From Mycobacteriales bacterium (lineage in GTDB: Bacteria; Actinomycetota; Actinomycetes; Mycobacteriales; SCTD01), in NCBI GenBank assembly GCA_030447385.1, contig JAUJOY010000002.1:370224-434223 (forward strand): a stretch of DNA of 64,000 nt, in the 5' to 3' direction. Every line of letters starts with the position of its first letter. The stretch's first letter is position 1. The notes under the pieces are model-generated. The model ran no database searches. It was not told the DNA's origin and saw nothing but the letters and a program-made list of their open reading frames with translations. The position numbers were made by a program, and so were the translations under genes. Of this stretch, positions 52,637-63,303 are shown one piece after another.

Positions 52637-53956
52637 GTGCAGCAGGACATCGCGGCGGACGGGGGACGGCCGCTGCGCATCGCCCTCCTGAGCTACCGCA
52701 GCAAGCCGCACTGCGGCGGGCAGGGCGTCTACGTCCGGGCGCTCTCCCGCGAGCTCGTCGCGCTCGGCCACAGCGTCGAGGTGATCAGCGGCCCGCCCTA
52801 CCCGGAGCTGGACGCGGTGCCGGGCCGTGCCGGCCCCACCCTGACCGAGGTGCCCAGCCTGGACCTCTACCGGGAGCCCGATCCGTTCCGGGTGCCGCGG
52901 CTGCGTGAGTTCCGCTCCGCCATCGACGTCCTCGAGTTCCTGCTGATGTGCACCGCGGCCTTCCCGGAGCCGCTGACCTTCAGCCTGCGGGCCTCCCGGC
53001 TGCTGGGCGGTCGCCAGGACGAGTTCGACCTGGTGCACGACAACCAGACCCTGGGCTACGGCCTGCTGCTGATGCAGCGTGCGGGCGTGCGGGTCGTGGC
53101 CAACGTGCACCACCCGATCACCGAGGACCGCCGCCATGATCTGGCGGCTGCGGCGGCGCTGCCCACCGGCCCCCTGCGCAAGCAGGTCTCGACCCGCCGC
53201 TGGTACTCCTTCCTGCGCATGCAGGGGCGGGTCGCGCGCCGGCTGCCCGCCCTGCTGACGGTGTCGCAGAGCTCCTACACCGACATCGTGCGGGACTTCC
53301 GCGTGCGTCCCGAGCGGCTCACCGTCGTGCCGGTCGGGGTGGACGTGGACGTGTTCCGGCCCCCCACGACCCCCCGAGTCCCGGGGCGCATCGTGGCCAC
53401 CGCCAGCGCGGACGTGCCGCTCAAGGGGCTCGTCCCCCTGCTGGAGGCGGTCGCCAAGCTGCGCACGGAGCGGGACGTGGAGCTCGTCGTCGTCGGCCGC
53501 CCCAGCCCTGGTGGTGCCGCCGCCGCCGCGATCGAGCGGCTCAACCTGGACGGCTCGGTCCGCTTCCTGTTCGGCATCTCCGAGCCGGACCTCGTCCGGC
53601 TCTTCGGCTCGGCCGGGGTGGCCGTGGTCCCGAGCCTGTACGAGGGGTTCAGCCTGCCGGCGATCGAGGCCCTCGCCTGTGCCACGCCCCTGGTCGCCAC
53701 GACGGCCGGTGCACTGCCCGAGGTCGTGGGGGCGGACGGCGTCAGCGCGCTCCACGTGCCGCCGGGGGACCCGGAGGCACTGGCCGTGGCGATCGGGCGG
53801 GTCCTCGACGACCCGGCCTTCGCCGCACGCCTCGGAGCCGCTGGCCGGGCGCGTGTCGTCGAGCACTACACGTGGCGGGCCGTCGCGGAGCGGACCGTCG
53901 CCTGGTACCGCGCCGTCCTCTCTCCTGCCGACGCCGTCACCACGAAGGAGAGCTAG
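52637..53956 (+). CDS. GT4-family glycosyltransferase
   Basis: 439 aa. N-terminal GT-B domain with SKPHCGGQGVYVRALSRELVALGHSVEV (glycine-rich loop), middle HDNQTLGYGLLL, and C-terminal donor-binding domain with VVPVGVDVDVFRPP, LVPLLEAVAKLR, FLFGISEPDLVRLFGSAGVAVVPS and the EX7E signature in SLYEGFSLPAIEAL. Such retaining enzymes transfer sugars from nucleotide donors; acceptor unknown. GTG 52637 has GAGGAG five bases upstream. First gene of a tight four-gene unit with the methyltransferase, toroid protein and thioesterase. Confidence 0.93.
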   Translation: MQQDIAADGGRPLRIALLSYRSKPHCGGQGVYVRALSRELVALGHSVEVISGPPYPELDAVPGRAGPTLTEVPSLDLYREPDPFRVPRLREFRSAIDVLEFLLMCTAAFPEPLTFSLRASRLLGGRQDEFDLVHDNQTLGYGLLLMQRAGVRVVANVHHPITEDRRHDLAAAAALPTGPLRKQVSTRRWYSFLRMQGRVARRLPALLTVSQSSYTDIVRDFRVRPERLTVVPVGVDVDVFRPPTTPRVPGRIVATASADVPLKGLVPLLEAVAKLRTERDVELVVVGRPSPGGAAAAAIERLNLDGSVRFLFGISEPDLVRLFGSAGVAVVPSLYEGFSLPAIEALACATPLVATTAGALPEVVGADGVSALHVPPGDPEALAVAIGRVLDDPAFAARLGAAGRARVVEHYTWRAVAERTVAWYRAVLSPADAVTTKES

Positions 53957-54687
53957 TGCTCACCGTCGACTTCGACCGGCTGCCGGTCGGGCCGGGCGAC
54001 CGCGTGCTCGACATGGGCTGCGGGGGCGGACGGCACGCGTTCGCGCTCTACCGCCGCGGTGCGGGGGTGGTCGCCCTCGACCAGGACCCGGCCGAGCTCA
54101 AGGACGTGGCCGGCATGTTCTCGGCGATGAAGGACGAGGGCGAGGTGCCCGCGGAGGCGACGGCTGCCGCGGTGCGCGGCACCGCCTACGCGCTCCCGTT
54201 CGCCGACGGCACGTTCGACTACGTAGTGTGCGCCGAGGTGCTGGAGCACCTGCACGACGACGCCGGAGCCATGGCCGAGCTCACGAGAGTGCTCCGCCCC
54301 GGCGGCCGCATCGCCGTGACCGTCCCGCGGTGGGGACCCGAGCTCGTCTGCTGGGCGCTGTCGAGCGCCTACCACGAGGTGGAGGGCGGCCACATCCGCA
54401 TCTACCGGGGCAGCGAGCTGCTGCGGCGGCTGACCGCGGCCGGTCTGGAGCCCCTGGACCGGCACCACACGCACGGGCTGCACTCCCCGTACTGGTGGCT
54501 GAAGTGCGCGGTGGGTGTCACCGACGGCGAGCACCGGCTGGTGTCCGCCTACCACCGCCTGCTCGTCTGGGACATGGTCAGGGCGCCCAGGATCACCCGG
54601 ATCACCGAGCGGTTGCTCGACCCGGTGATCGGCAAGAGCCTCGTGGTCTACCTGCGCAAGCCGGAGCAGCCCCGTGCCGCTGCATGA
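53956..54687 (+). CDS. Class I SAM-dependent methyltransferase
   Basis: 243 aa. Motif I VLDMGCGGGRHAFALY, motif II VVALDQDPAELK, then GTAYALPFADGTFDYVVCAEVLEHL and AELTRVLRPGGRIAVTVP, all of the Methyltransf_11/25 type. The C-terminal 100 residues, with EVEGGHIRIYRGSELLRRL and LHSPYWWLKCAVG, resemble methyltransferases acting on sugars or lipids; substrate not known. The GTG shares one base with the stop of the glycosyltransferase, and AAGGAG precedes it. The downstream gene overlaps its end by 14 bases. Confidence 0.92.
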   Translation: MLTVDFDRLPVGPGDRVLDMGCGGGRHAFALYRRGAGVVALDQDPAELKDVAGMFSAMKDEGEVPAEATAAAVRGTAYALPFADGTFDYVVCAEVLEHLHDDAGAMAELTRVLRPGGRIAVTVPRWGPELVCWALSSAYHEVEGGHIRIYRGSELLRRLTAAGLEPLDRHHTHGLHSPYWWLKCAVGVTDGEHRLVSAYHRLLVWDMVRAPRITRITERLLDPVIGKSLVVYLRKPEQPRAAA

Positions 54688-55759
54688 CCTGCCCGGTGTC
54701 CTGACCCGCCAGCAGCTCGCTTCCACCGTCGACGCCCTGGCGGCCGCGCAGGAGTCAACCGGCGCGCTCCCGTGGCCGGACGGCCACACCGACCCTTGGG
54801 ACCACGTCGAGTGCACCATGGCGCTCACCCTCGGCGGACGGCTGGACGCGGTGCGCGCGGCGTACGGCTGGCTTCGGCGTACGCAGGAGCGCGACGGTGC
54901 CTGGCGCACGAAGTACGCCGGTGAGCGGGTCCTCGACGCGAGCGTCGACACCAACCAGTGCGCGTACGTGGCCGTGGGGGTCTGGCAGTGGTGGACGGTG
55001 ACGGGGGAGCGGGCGCTGGTCGACCTCATGTGGCCGCACGTCCGGCGGGCGCTCGACTTCGTGCTCGACCTGCAGGCACCCGGCGGGCAGTTCTTCTGGT
55101 CCCGCGACCCCGAGGGGGAGTACGACTGCGACGCCCTGCTCACCGGCTCGTCGTCGACCTACCAGGCGCTGCGGTGCGGGATCGCGCTGGCCGAGCTGGT
55201 CGGGGAACCGCAGCCGGAGTGGGAGCTGAGCGCCGGGCTGCTGCAGCACGCCGTGGCGCGCCACCCGGAGGTGTTCCTCGACAAGTCCCGCTTCTCGATG
55301 GACTGGTACTACCCGGTGCTCGGCGGCGCCGTCCGCGGGCGGGCGGGCCGCGAGATGCTGGCCACCAGGTGGGACGCGTTCGTCGTGCCGGGTGTCGGGG
55401 CGCGGTGCGTGTCCGACCAGCCGTGGGTCACCGGGGCGGAGACCGCGGAGCTCGTGATCGCGCTGGCCACCGTCGGGCAGCACGAGCCTGCCCTGCGGCT
55501 GTTCTCCGACGTCCAGCACCTTCGGGACCCGGACGGCTCGTACTGGACCGGGCTGGTCTACGACTCGGGGGTCCGCTGGCCGGCCGAGCGCTCGTCCTGG
55601 ACGTCGGCAGCCATGATCCTGGCTGCGGACGCGCTGGCCGGGGGCCCCACCCTCGAGCTGTTCGCCGGCACCCGCCTGCCGGTCGGGGTGCCACTGCCGC
55701 CCGACGCCTGCCTCGCCGACGGGGCGGCCTGTGCCGCCGGCGCCTACGACCGCTCGTGA
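54674..55759 (+). CDS. Alpha/alpha-toroid (prenyltransferase/cyclase-like) protein
   Basis: 361 aa, helical throughout, with repeated QW-like blocks: GALPWPDGHTDPWDHVE, YGWLRRTQERDGAWRTKY, PGGQFFWSRDPEGEYDCD and DPDGSYWTGLVYDSGVRWP. This is the six-hairpin toroid seen in squalene cyclases, prenyltransferases and some glycosidases. The DXDD motif of terpene cyclases and the zinc ligands of protein prenyltransferases are not seen, so the reaction is open. GTG 54674 overlaps the previous gene by 14 bases and the stop overlaps the next start. Similar proteins are annotated prenyltransferase in databases; I would not take that literally. Confidence 0.82.
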   Translation: MPLHDLPGVLTRQQLASTVDALAAAQESTGALPWPDGHTDPWDHVECTMALTLGGRLDAVRAAYGWLRRTQERDGAWRTKYAGERVLDASVDTNQCAYVAVGVWQWWTVTGERALVDLMWPHVRRALDFVLDLQAPGGQFFWSRDPEGEYDCDALLTGSSSTYQALRCGIALAELVGEPQPEWELSAGLLQHAVARHPEVFLDKSRFSMDWYYPVLGGAVRGRAGREMLATRWDAFVVPGVGARCVSDQPWVTGAETAELVIALATVGQHEPALRLFSDVQHLRDPDGSYWTGLVYDSGVRWPAERSSWTSAAMILAADALAGGPTLELFAGTRLPVGVPLPPDACLADGAACAAGAYDRS

Positions 55760-56166
55760 GCCTGTGGTCGGCAGCGGTCCGCTACGCCGAGTGTGACCAG
55801 CAGGGTGTCGCCTTCCACGGCCACTACCTGACGTGGGCCGACGAAGCCGCGACGGCGCTGATGGCGGCGAAGGGGATGCCCTACGTGACGCTGCGCGCCC
55901 GAGGGCTGGACACGTCGGTGGTGGCAAGCACGCTGTCGTGGTCCTCGCCGGCGCGCTGGGGGGACGTGGTCGACGTGGACGGGGTCGTCGAGCGGCTGGG
56001 CCGGACCAGCTTCACCTTCGCCCTGACTCTCCGCGTGGGCGAGCGGGCCTGCTGCGAGGTGCGGACGACCTACGTCCTCGTGGACGACGAGGGGCGGCCG
56101 GCTCCGCTGCCGGACGACCTGCGGCAGGCGTGGTCGCCGGTCGGCGGCGGTCCGGCACCGTCCTGA
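55756..56166 (+). CDS. Hotdog-fold acyl-CoA thioesterase (4HBT-like)
   Basis: 136 aa. VRYAECDQQGVAFHGHYLTWADEA is the 4-hydroxybenzoyl-CoA thioesterase signature (read in short blocks), with the catalytic Asp of AECDQQG. The rest (WGDVVDVDGVVERLGRTSFTF) continues the hotdog sheet. It would hydrolyse an acyl-CoA; substrate unknown. The GTG overlaps the toroid gene stop (GTGA), so the thioesterase belongs to the GT4 cassette, which makes a lipid- or acyl-linked product plausible. Confidence 0.88.
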   Translation: MSLWSAAVRYAECDQQGVAFHGHYLTWADEAATALMAAKGMPYVTLRARGLDTSVVASTLSWSSPARWGDVVDVDGVVERLGRTSFTFALTLRVGERACCEVRTTYVLVDDEGRPAPLPDDLRQAWSPVGGGPAPS

Positions 56167-56208
56167 CGACGCCGCTGCTGCAGTGCCTACGCTGATGCGC
56201 CCCCCCCG

Positions 56209-56369
56209 GATCTTGGTGCCGGGCCGGTGCGGCGGCCGGGCAGTGCTGGCACCGGGGAACGGGGGCCGGCCCGGGCGGCGCCCCCCCGAGGCGCGCGCCC
56301 TGATCTCGGTGCCGCCCCGCAGCGGCGGCCGGGCAGTTCTGGCACCGGGAACGGGGGCCGGCCCGGGGG
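56209..56369. repeat. Two-copy direct repeat with hairpins between convergent genes
   Basis: Two imperfect copies of about 69 bp start at 56209 and 56302 (each opens GATCTTGGTGCC or GATCTCGGTGCC). Within each copy GGTGCC and GGCACC form an inverted pair about 30 bases apart, and a GGGGGCCGGCCCGGG tract follows. They fill most of the 245-bp gap between the thioesterase and the minus-strand methyltransferase and may act as terminators for both. Confidence 0.65.
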
Positions 56370-56411
56370 CTCCCCCGCCCGCGGCGCCACCCACCGCGCC
56401 GGTCGCCCGAG

Positions 56412-57062
56412 CTACCTGCGCCGCAGGACCCGCAGCGACCCGGTGACGCCGACCTCGTCGTAGTCGCCGACGTACAGCGCCCGCCGGAAGACGTTCCACG
56501 GCGGCCGGCCACCGTCCTCCGGGTGCTCGAAGACGTCGTGGATCAGCAGCAGGCCGCCGGGGACCAGGTGCCCGGCGAAGGCCGCGAAGTCGTGCTGCGC
56601 GACCTCCTCGGTGTGGTTGCCGTCCAGGAACAGCAGGGTCAACGGCGTCGTCCACCACCTCGCCACCTGCTGCGTGGAGCCCACCACCACGCTCACCACG
56701 TCGTCCAGCTGCGCGTCCCACAACGTCCGTCGCAGAGACGGAAGCGTCTCCAGCCGGCCGGTGTGCGGGTCCACCAGCGACGGGTCGTGCCACTCCCACC
56801 CCGGCTGGTTCTCCTCCGACCCGCGGTGGTGGTCCAGCGTCACGACCTGCGCGCCGACCGTGGCGGCCGCTGCACCGAGGTGGACGGTGGACTTCCCGCA
56901 GTAGGTCCCGACCTCGAGCCAGGTTCCGGCGGGAGCGGACAGCGCGGCGTCGTGCAGCGCGGCACCCTCGCCGGCCGGGAGGAAGCCCTTGGTGGCGTCC
57001 GCGACAGCTGCGCGCACGGGGTTCATCGGGGGCATCGAAGGAGTATCTCCGCGCCGCGCCAT
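56412..57062 (-). CDS. Class I SAM-dependent methyltransferase
   Basis: 216 aa. Motif I WLEVGTYCGKSTVHLGAAA and VVTLDHHRGSEENQPGWEWHD belong to the Methyltransf_24/CmcI-like group; LTLLFLDGNHTEE and LVPGGLLLIHDVFE follow. Substrate unknown. ATG 57062 (MARRGDTPSMPPMNP) has GGAGG five to six bases upstream; an ATG at 57104 lacks one. It faces the GT4 cassette across the direct repeats and may belong to the same function, as the second methyltransferase there. Confidence 0.9.
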   Translation of the reverse strand: MARRGDTPSMPPMNPVRAAVADATKGFLPAGEGAALHDAALSAPAGTWLEVGTYCGKSTVHLGAAAATVGAQVVTLDHHRGSEENQPGWEWHDPSLVDPHTGRLETLPSLRRTLWDAQLDDVVSVVVGSTQQVARWWTTPLTLLFLDGNHTEEVAQHDFAAFAGHLVPGGLLLIHDVFEHPEDGGRPPWNVFRRALYVGDYDEVGVTGSLRVLRRR

Positions 57063-57135
57063 CAGAGTCCTCCCGGCATGCTTCCGGGTACCGGCCTCTG
57101 GCACGGCAGTACGGTCCGGCTCACGTCCTTTCCGG

Positions 57136-57408
57136 ATGACCGCGGAGGCCCTCCCGGTTCTCGCCGCCGCGGCCGACCGGGCGTGCTCCCGGCGCGGCGT
57201 CGAGCCTGCACACGACCGAGCAACTCACGAGATCGTGCTTCGCGGCGAATGGGGGTCGCTGCCGCGCTTCCGCACCAGCAAGAACGCGACCTTGTCGCTG
57301 GAGACCGGCTGTCACCTGCGGGGGGACGGGGTAGCGCCCCCTTCTGTCGAACCGGAGGAGCCGCGGGTACGGAGAACAACGAGCCAGCCGCGGTGTGCAA
57401 TGATGTAA
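57136..57408 (+). CDS. Possible small protein, unsupported by homology
   Basis: 90 codons from ATG 57136, the only candidate in a 368-bp gap between divergent genes. The first 60 codons have GC-rich third positions like real genes here; later codons do not. The product (MTAEALPVLAAAADRACSRR onward) contains four cysteines and no recognisable domain, and no Shine-Dalgarno precedes it. It may be a remnant or a chance frame. Confidence 0.25.
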   Translation: MTAEALPVLAAAADRACSRRGVEPAHDRATHEIVLRGEWGSLPRFRTSKNATLSLETGCHLRGDGVAPPSVEPEEPRVRRTTSQPRCAMM

Positions 57409-57430
57409 CTCTGTAATCGAAGGAGACATC

Positions 57431-58003
57431 ATGCATGAGCACAGCGGCAGCAAGGCCCGCCCCCGCCGCCGGGCGGAACGCGAGGAACGGGACGTGCCGT
57501 CCCCCGAGGGCATCGACGGCTGGTTCGCTGGCCGCCTGCCTGAGGGCTGGTTCGACGGTCCGCCGGAGGTCACGGTGGACCGGGACGAGATCCTGGTGGT
57601 CGGGCACCTGGCGGCGCCGGAGCTGCCCGACGGAGCCGAGCGGGCCTCGAAGGTCGCCGCGGAGGCCGGCCGGGTGCAGCGCTTCCGGGAGGAGACCCGC
57701 GAGCAGCGCATGCGGCTGGCCGACGAGGCCGAGGGGCGTTTCCGCCGCAAGGTCGCCTGGGGTGCACAGGCGGGCGACACACGGCACACGTTCACCTCCC
57801 TGTCCATCCCGGTCATGACGCGGCTGCGCCAGCCGGAGCGGCAGGTGCTGGACACGCTGGTGGAGTCCGGCGTGGCCCGGTCGCGCTCGGAGGCGCTGGC
57901 CTGGTGCGTACGCCTGGTCGGCAAGCACTCCGCGGACTGGCTCGAGGAGCTGCGGGCCAGCCTGGAGGCGGTCCAGCGGGTCCGCTCGCAGGGACCGGCC
58001 TGA
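57431..58003 (+). CDS. Protein of unknown function with ribbon-helix-helix-like end
   Basis: 190 aa. The first 35 residues are Arg/Lys/Glu-rich; the middle (about 85-120) is a charged helix, possibly coiled coil; the last 60 residues, TSLSIPVMTRLRQPERQVLDTL and VESGVARSRSEALAWCVRL, look like a ribbon-helix-helix DNA-binding fold, whose helix 2 often reads GxxxSRSEA. A regulatory role is inference. AAGGAG lies five bases before the ATG. The upstream 57397-57417 stretch is the most A/T-rich of the area and probably holds the promoter. It converges with the MBL gene nine bases later. Confidence 0.72.
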   Translation: MHEHSGSKARPRRRAEREERDVPSPEGIDGWFAGRLPEGWFDGPPEVTVDRDEILVVGHLAAPELPDGAERASKVAAEAGRVQRFREETREQRMRLADEAEGRFRRKVAWGAQAGDTRHTFTSLSIPVMTRLRQPERQVLDTLVESGVARSRSEALAWCVRLVGKHSADWLEELRASLEAVQRVRSQGPA

Positions 58004-58012
58004 CCGCAGGGC

Positions 58013-58693
58013 TCACCAGCCTCTGGCGCGCCACTCGGGCAGTGACGCCCGCTCGGCACCCAGCGTCGTGTCCTTGCCGTGGCCGGGGTAGACCCAGGTC
58101 TGGTCCGGCAGCCGCCCGAAGACCTTGCGCTCGAGGTCGTCCATGAGCCGCCCGAAGCGCTCGGGGTCCTTGTCGGTGTTGCCGGCACCGCCCGGGAACA
58201 GGCTGTCCCCGGAGAACAGGTGCGGCCGCTGCGGGTCGCCCTCGTAGAGCAGGGCGATGCTCCCAGGCGTGTGCCCGTCCAGGTGGATCACCGACAGGGT
58301 GCAGGCTCCCACCTCCACGGCGTCGCCGTCCTCCACCAGCCGGTCGGGCCGCACCGGGAGCTCGGCGGCGTCGGCGGGGTGCACGAGGACGGCCGCACCC
58401 GAGGCCGCCTGCACGTCCGCGAGCGCCTGCACGTGGTCCCAGTGCGAGTGCGTCTCCGCGACAGCCATGAGCGTGCCGTTCCCCACGAGCGACAGCAGCC
58501 GGGGAGCGTCCCCGGCAGCGTCGATCAGCAGCGTCTCGCCGGTGGCGGTGCACCGCAGCAGGTAGCAGTTGTTCTCGAACGGCGGCGTCGCGACCTTGGT
58601 GATCGTCAGGCCGGGCACCTCGCGTACGTCCTCCGGGCCGCCGACCACCACCTCGCCGGTGTAGCCGCCCGCGTCGCCGTCCTGATCCGGCAT
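58013..58693 (-). CDS. MBL-fold metallo-hydrolase (glyoxalase II-like)
   Basis: 226 aa. Metal-binding motif [12 protein letters not shown] (HxHxDH), [14 protein letters not shown] for the third histidine, [15 protein letters not shown] for the bridging Asp and [12 protein letters not shown] for the last His make a complete binuclear site. It resembles hydroxyacylglutathione hydrolase-type thiolesterases, but the natural substrate in an actinobacterium (probably a mycothiol or other thiol ester) is not shown. ATG 58693 has GGAGG eight bases upstream. It is divergent from uvrA. Confidence 0.92.
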   Translation of the reverse strand: MPDQDGDAGGYTGEVVVGGPEDVREVPGLTITKVATPPFENNCYLLRCTATGETLLIDAAGDAPRLLSLVGNGTLMAVAETHSHWDHVQALADVQAASGAAVLVHPADAAELPVRPDRLVEDGDAVEVGACTLSVIHLDGHTPGSIALLYEGDPQRPHLFSGDSLFPGGAGNTDKDPERFGRLMDDLERKVFGRLPDQTWVYPGHGKDTTLGAERASLPEWRARGW

Positions 58694-58839
58694 GTTGGTC
58701 GCCTCCCGAGGACCTCGCGCCGGCCGCTTCGACGCCGGCGAGGAGCCCCCACTGTGGCAGGTGGGGGCGGAGGGAGGCACGTGCAGGGGCGCCGGCTCCG
58801 CCGCCGGCGGCAGCCCAGCGTTCTGTCGGGGAGCGCGGT

Positions 58840-58845
58840 TAGCCT
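58840..58845 (+). promoter_or_regulatory. Probable -10 element of uvrA
   Basis: TAGCCT, about 47 bases before the uvrA ATG; the leader carries AAAGGAT as Shine-Dalgarno. No LexA dyad is recognised nearby. Confidence 0.45.
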
Positions 58846-58892
58846 GGGAACGCCGGCTCCCCGGCCCCGACAGTCGACGTACAAAGGATCCG

Positions 58893-62072
<3,180 letters not shown>

Positions 62073-62808
62073 GTGCGGGAGCCCTGCGCAGCCCCCGAGA
62101 ATCTTGTGCAGCCTTGCGGGCACCTCCCCGCCCACCGGCGCAGCAGGCGCCGTGACCCGCTCGCTGACCGTCTCCCCTGCGAGATCTTCGGAACATCCAC
62201 AGCACCTGGATGCTGGGGATCTTCCGACGATCTTGAACCGTCCCAGCAGTGACCTGACCGACCCCAGCGACCCCGGCACGTCGTCGGGGCAGGAGCCGCC
62301 ACGCGACGAACGCCGCCGTGCGCACTGCCGCTGCTGAGCCCCCACGCCCTTACGCATGCGGCCTGAGGCACCGGCATCGGCAGTGTCCGTCCACCCTCCG
62401 GCGCTGTTCGCCCGCTGCGTTGACGGTGAGCAGGAGCGCGGTGGCCGCGTGGCCATCCACAGTGCCGTCACCCGCAGGGGCAGTCTGCACAGGCGCCCGG
62501 CGTGGATGTGTCCACCTGGCGGCCCACGCTGACGAAGATCCACAGCAGCCTGGCGAAGATCCACCGCAGGATCGCCGCGTTCCGGGGGCCCGGGCTGCGT
62601 TGGCGCCGGGGCGGCTGAGCAGTTGCGCGACGGCGCTGCCGGCTGAGCCCGGCGATCCTGCGGACGATCAACGATGCGGGGGCTGGGTGCGGAGCCCGGG
62701 GTGCGGGGGCTGGGGGCGGAGACGGGCGCGCGGAGCCGGGGGGCGGAGACGGGCGCGCGGAGCCGGGGTGGGGAGCAGCCGGTGGTGCGGGGAGCGGAGG
62801 GGGTGCGC
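62073..62808. other. 736-bp gap without a gene, repeat-rich
   Basis: No supported gene on either strand. Present are: a hairpin CATCCA-N7-TGGATG (62194-62212); ATCCACAG at 62195, 62455 and 62538 plus a near copy at 62559, resembling the right part of a DnaA box; a 21-bp tandem pair (62529-62549, 62550-62570) containing CGAAGATCCAC; and GGGGGCGGAG-type minisatellite repeats between about 62674 and 62768. The gap separates convergent uvrA and the SsgA-like gene. Confidence 0.6.
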
Positions 62809-63237
62809 TCAGAACGACTGCAGCCGGTGCAGCAGCGCCTCGATGGCCTCGTCGCTGCGCTCCTTCCCGCACGGGACCGCCTGCTCCGTACGGTCCAGGA
62901 ACGCCCTCAGCAGCGGCCGCGCCACCGACACGCTCGCCGCCCGCCCCGGCCGGGCGAGCTCGAACCACACCCGGTCCCGCAGGTCGTCCGGCCGCAGGCG
63001 CACGTCGCCGTCCCCGGTCGGCTCCTCCAGGGCGTAGCGCAGGAAGTCCCGCAGGATCACCCAGCTCCCGCGCGGGAGGGCGGGATGGTCGGGCTGGGCG
63101 CTCAGCGTCAGCTCCACCGCCAGCGGGTCGCGAGGGCTCCAGGACAGCTTCAGGACCGTCAGCCGGCCGCGGCCGCTGTGGCCGCCGTCGTGGATCACGG
63201 CCTCGGCGGTCACCGGCTCGCTGGATGGCAGCTCCAC
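62809..63237 (-). CDS. SsgA-like sporulation/cell-division regulator
   Basis: 142 aa with the SsgA-like (SALP) pattern: [16 protein letters not shown] near the N-terminus, [23 protein letters not shown] in the middle, and [18 protein letters not shown] at the end (RxxxxVPxGxE is the family signature). In Streptomyces these small whirly-like proteins direct septum placement and spore-wall synthesis through SsgB and FtsZ. Which SALP subclass this is cannot be told. GTG 63237 gives the expected length; longer frames run antisense to uvrC. It is divergent from uvrC, an unusual placement I can only note. Confidence 0.85.
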   Translation of the reverse strand: MELPSSEPVTAEAVIHDGGHSGRGRLTVLKLSWSPRDPLAVELTLSAQPDHPALPRGSWVILRDFLRYALEEPTGDGDVRLRPDDLRDRVWFELARPGRAASVSVARPLLRAFLDRTEQAVPCGKERSDEAIEALLHRLQSF

Positions 63238-63290
63238 GGTCGCAGCGTGGCATCCAGTCCTGCGCGGGCGAAAGCGGGGGGCCCAAGACG

Positions 63291-63296
63291 TAGGCT
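63291..63296 (+). promoter_or_regulatory. Leaderless -10 element for uvrC
   Basis: TAGGCT, seven bases before the uvrC GTG at 63304. Confidence 0.6.
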
Positions 63297-63303
63297 GAAG
63301 ACC

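Noticed and set aside
58800-58892. LexA box before uvrA
   Set aside because: The nearest match, GAAC-GCCG-GCTC, breaks the palindrome; no convincing SOS box is present.
62318-63286. Open frames on both strands in the gap after uvrA
   Set aside because: Their products are low-complexity and either overlap the SsgA-like gene antisense or contain only repeats.
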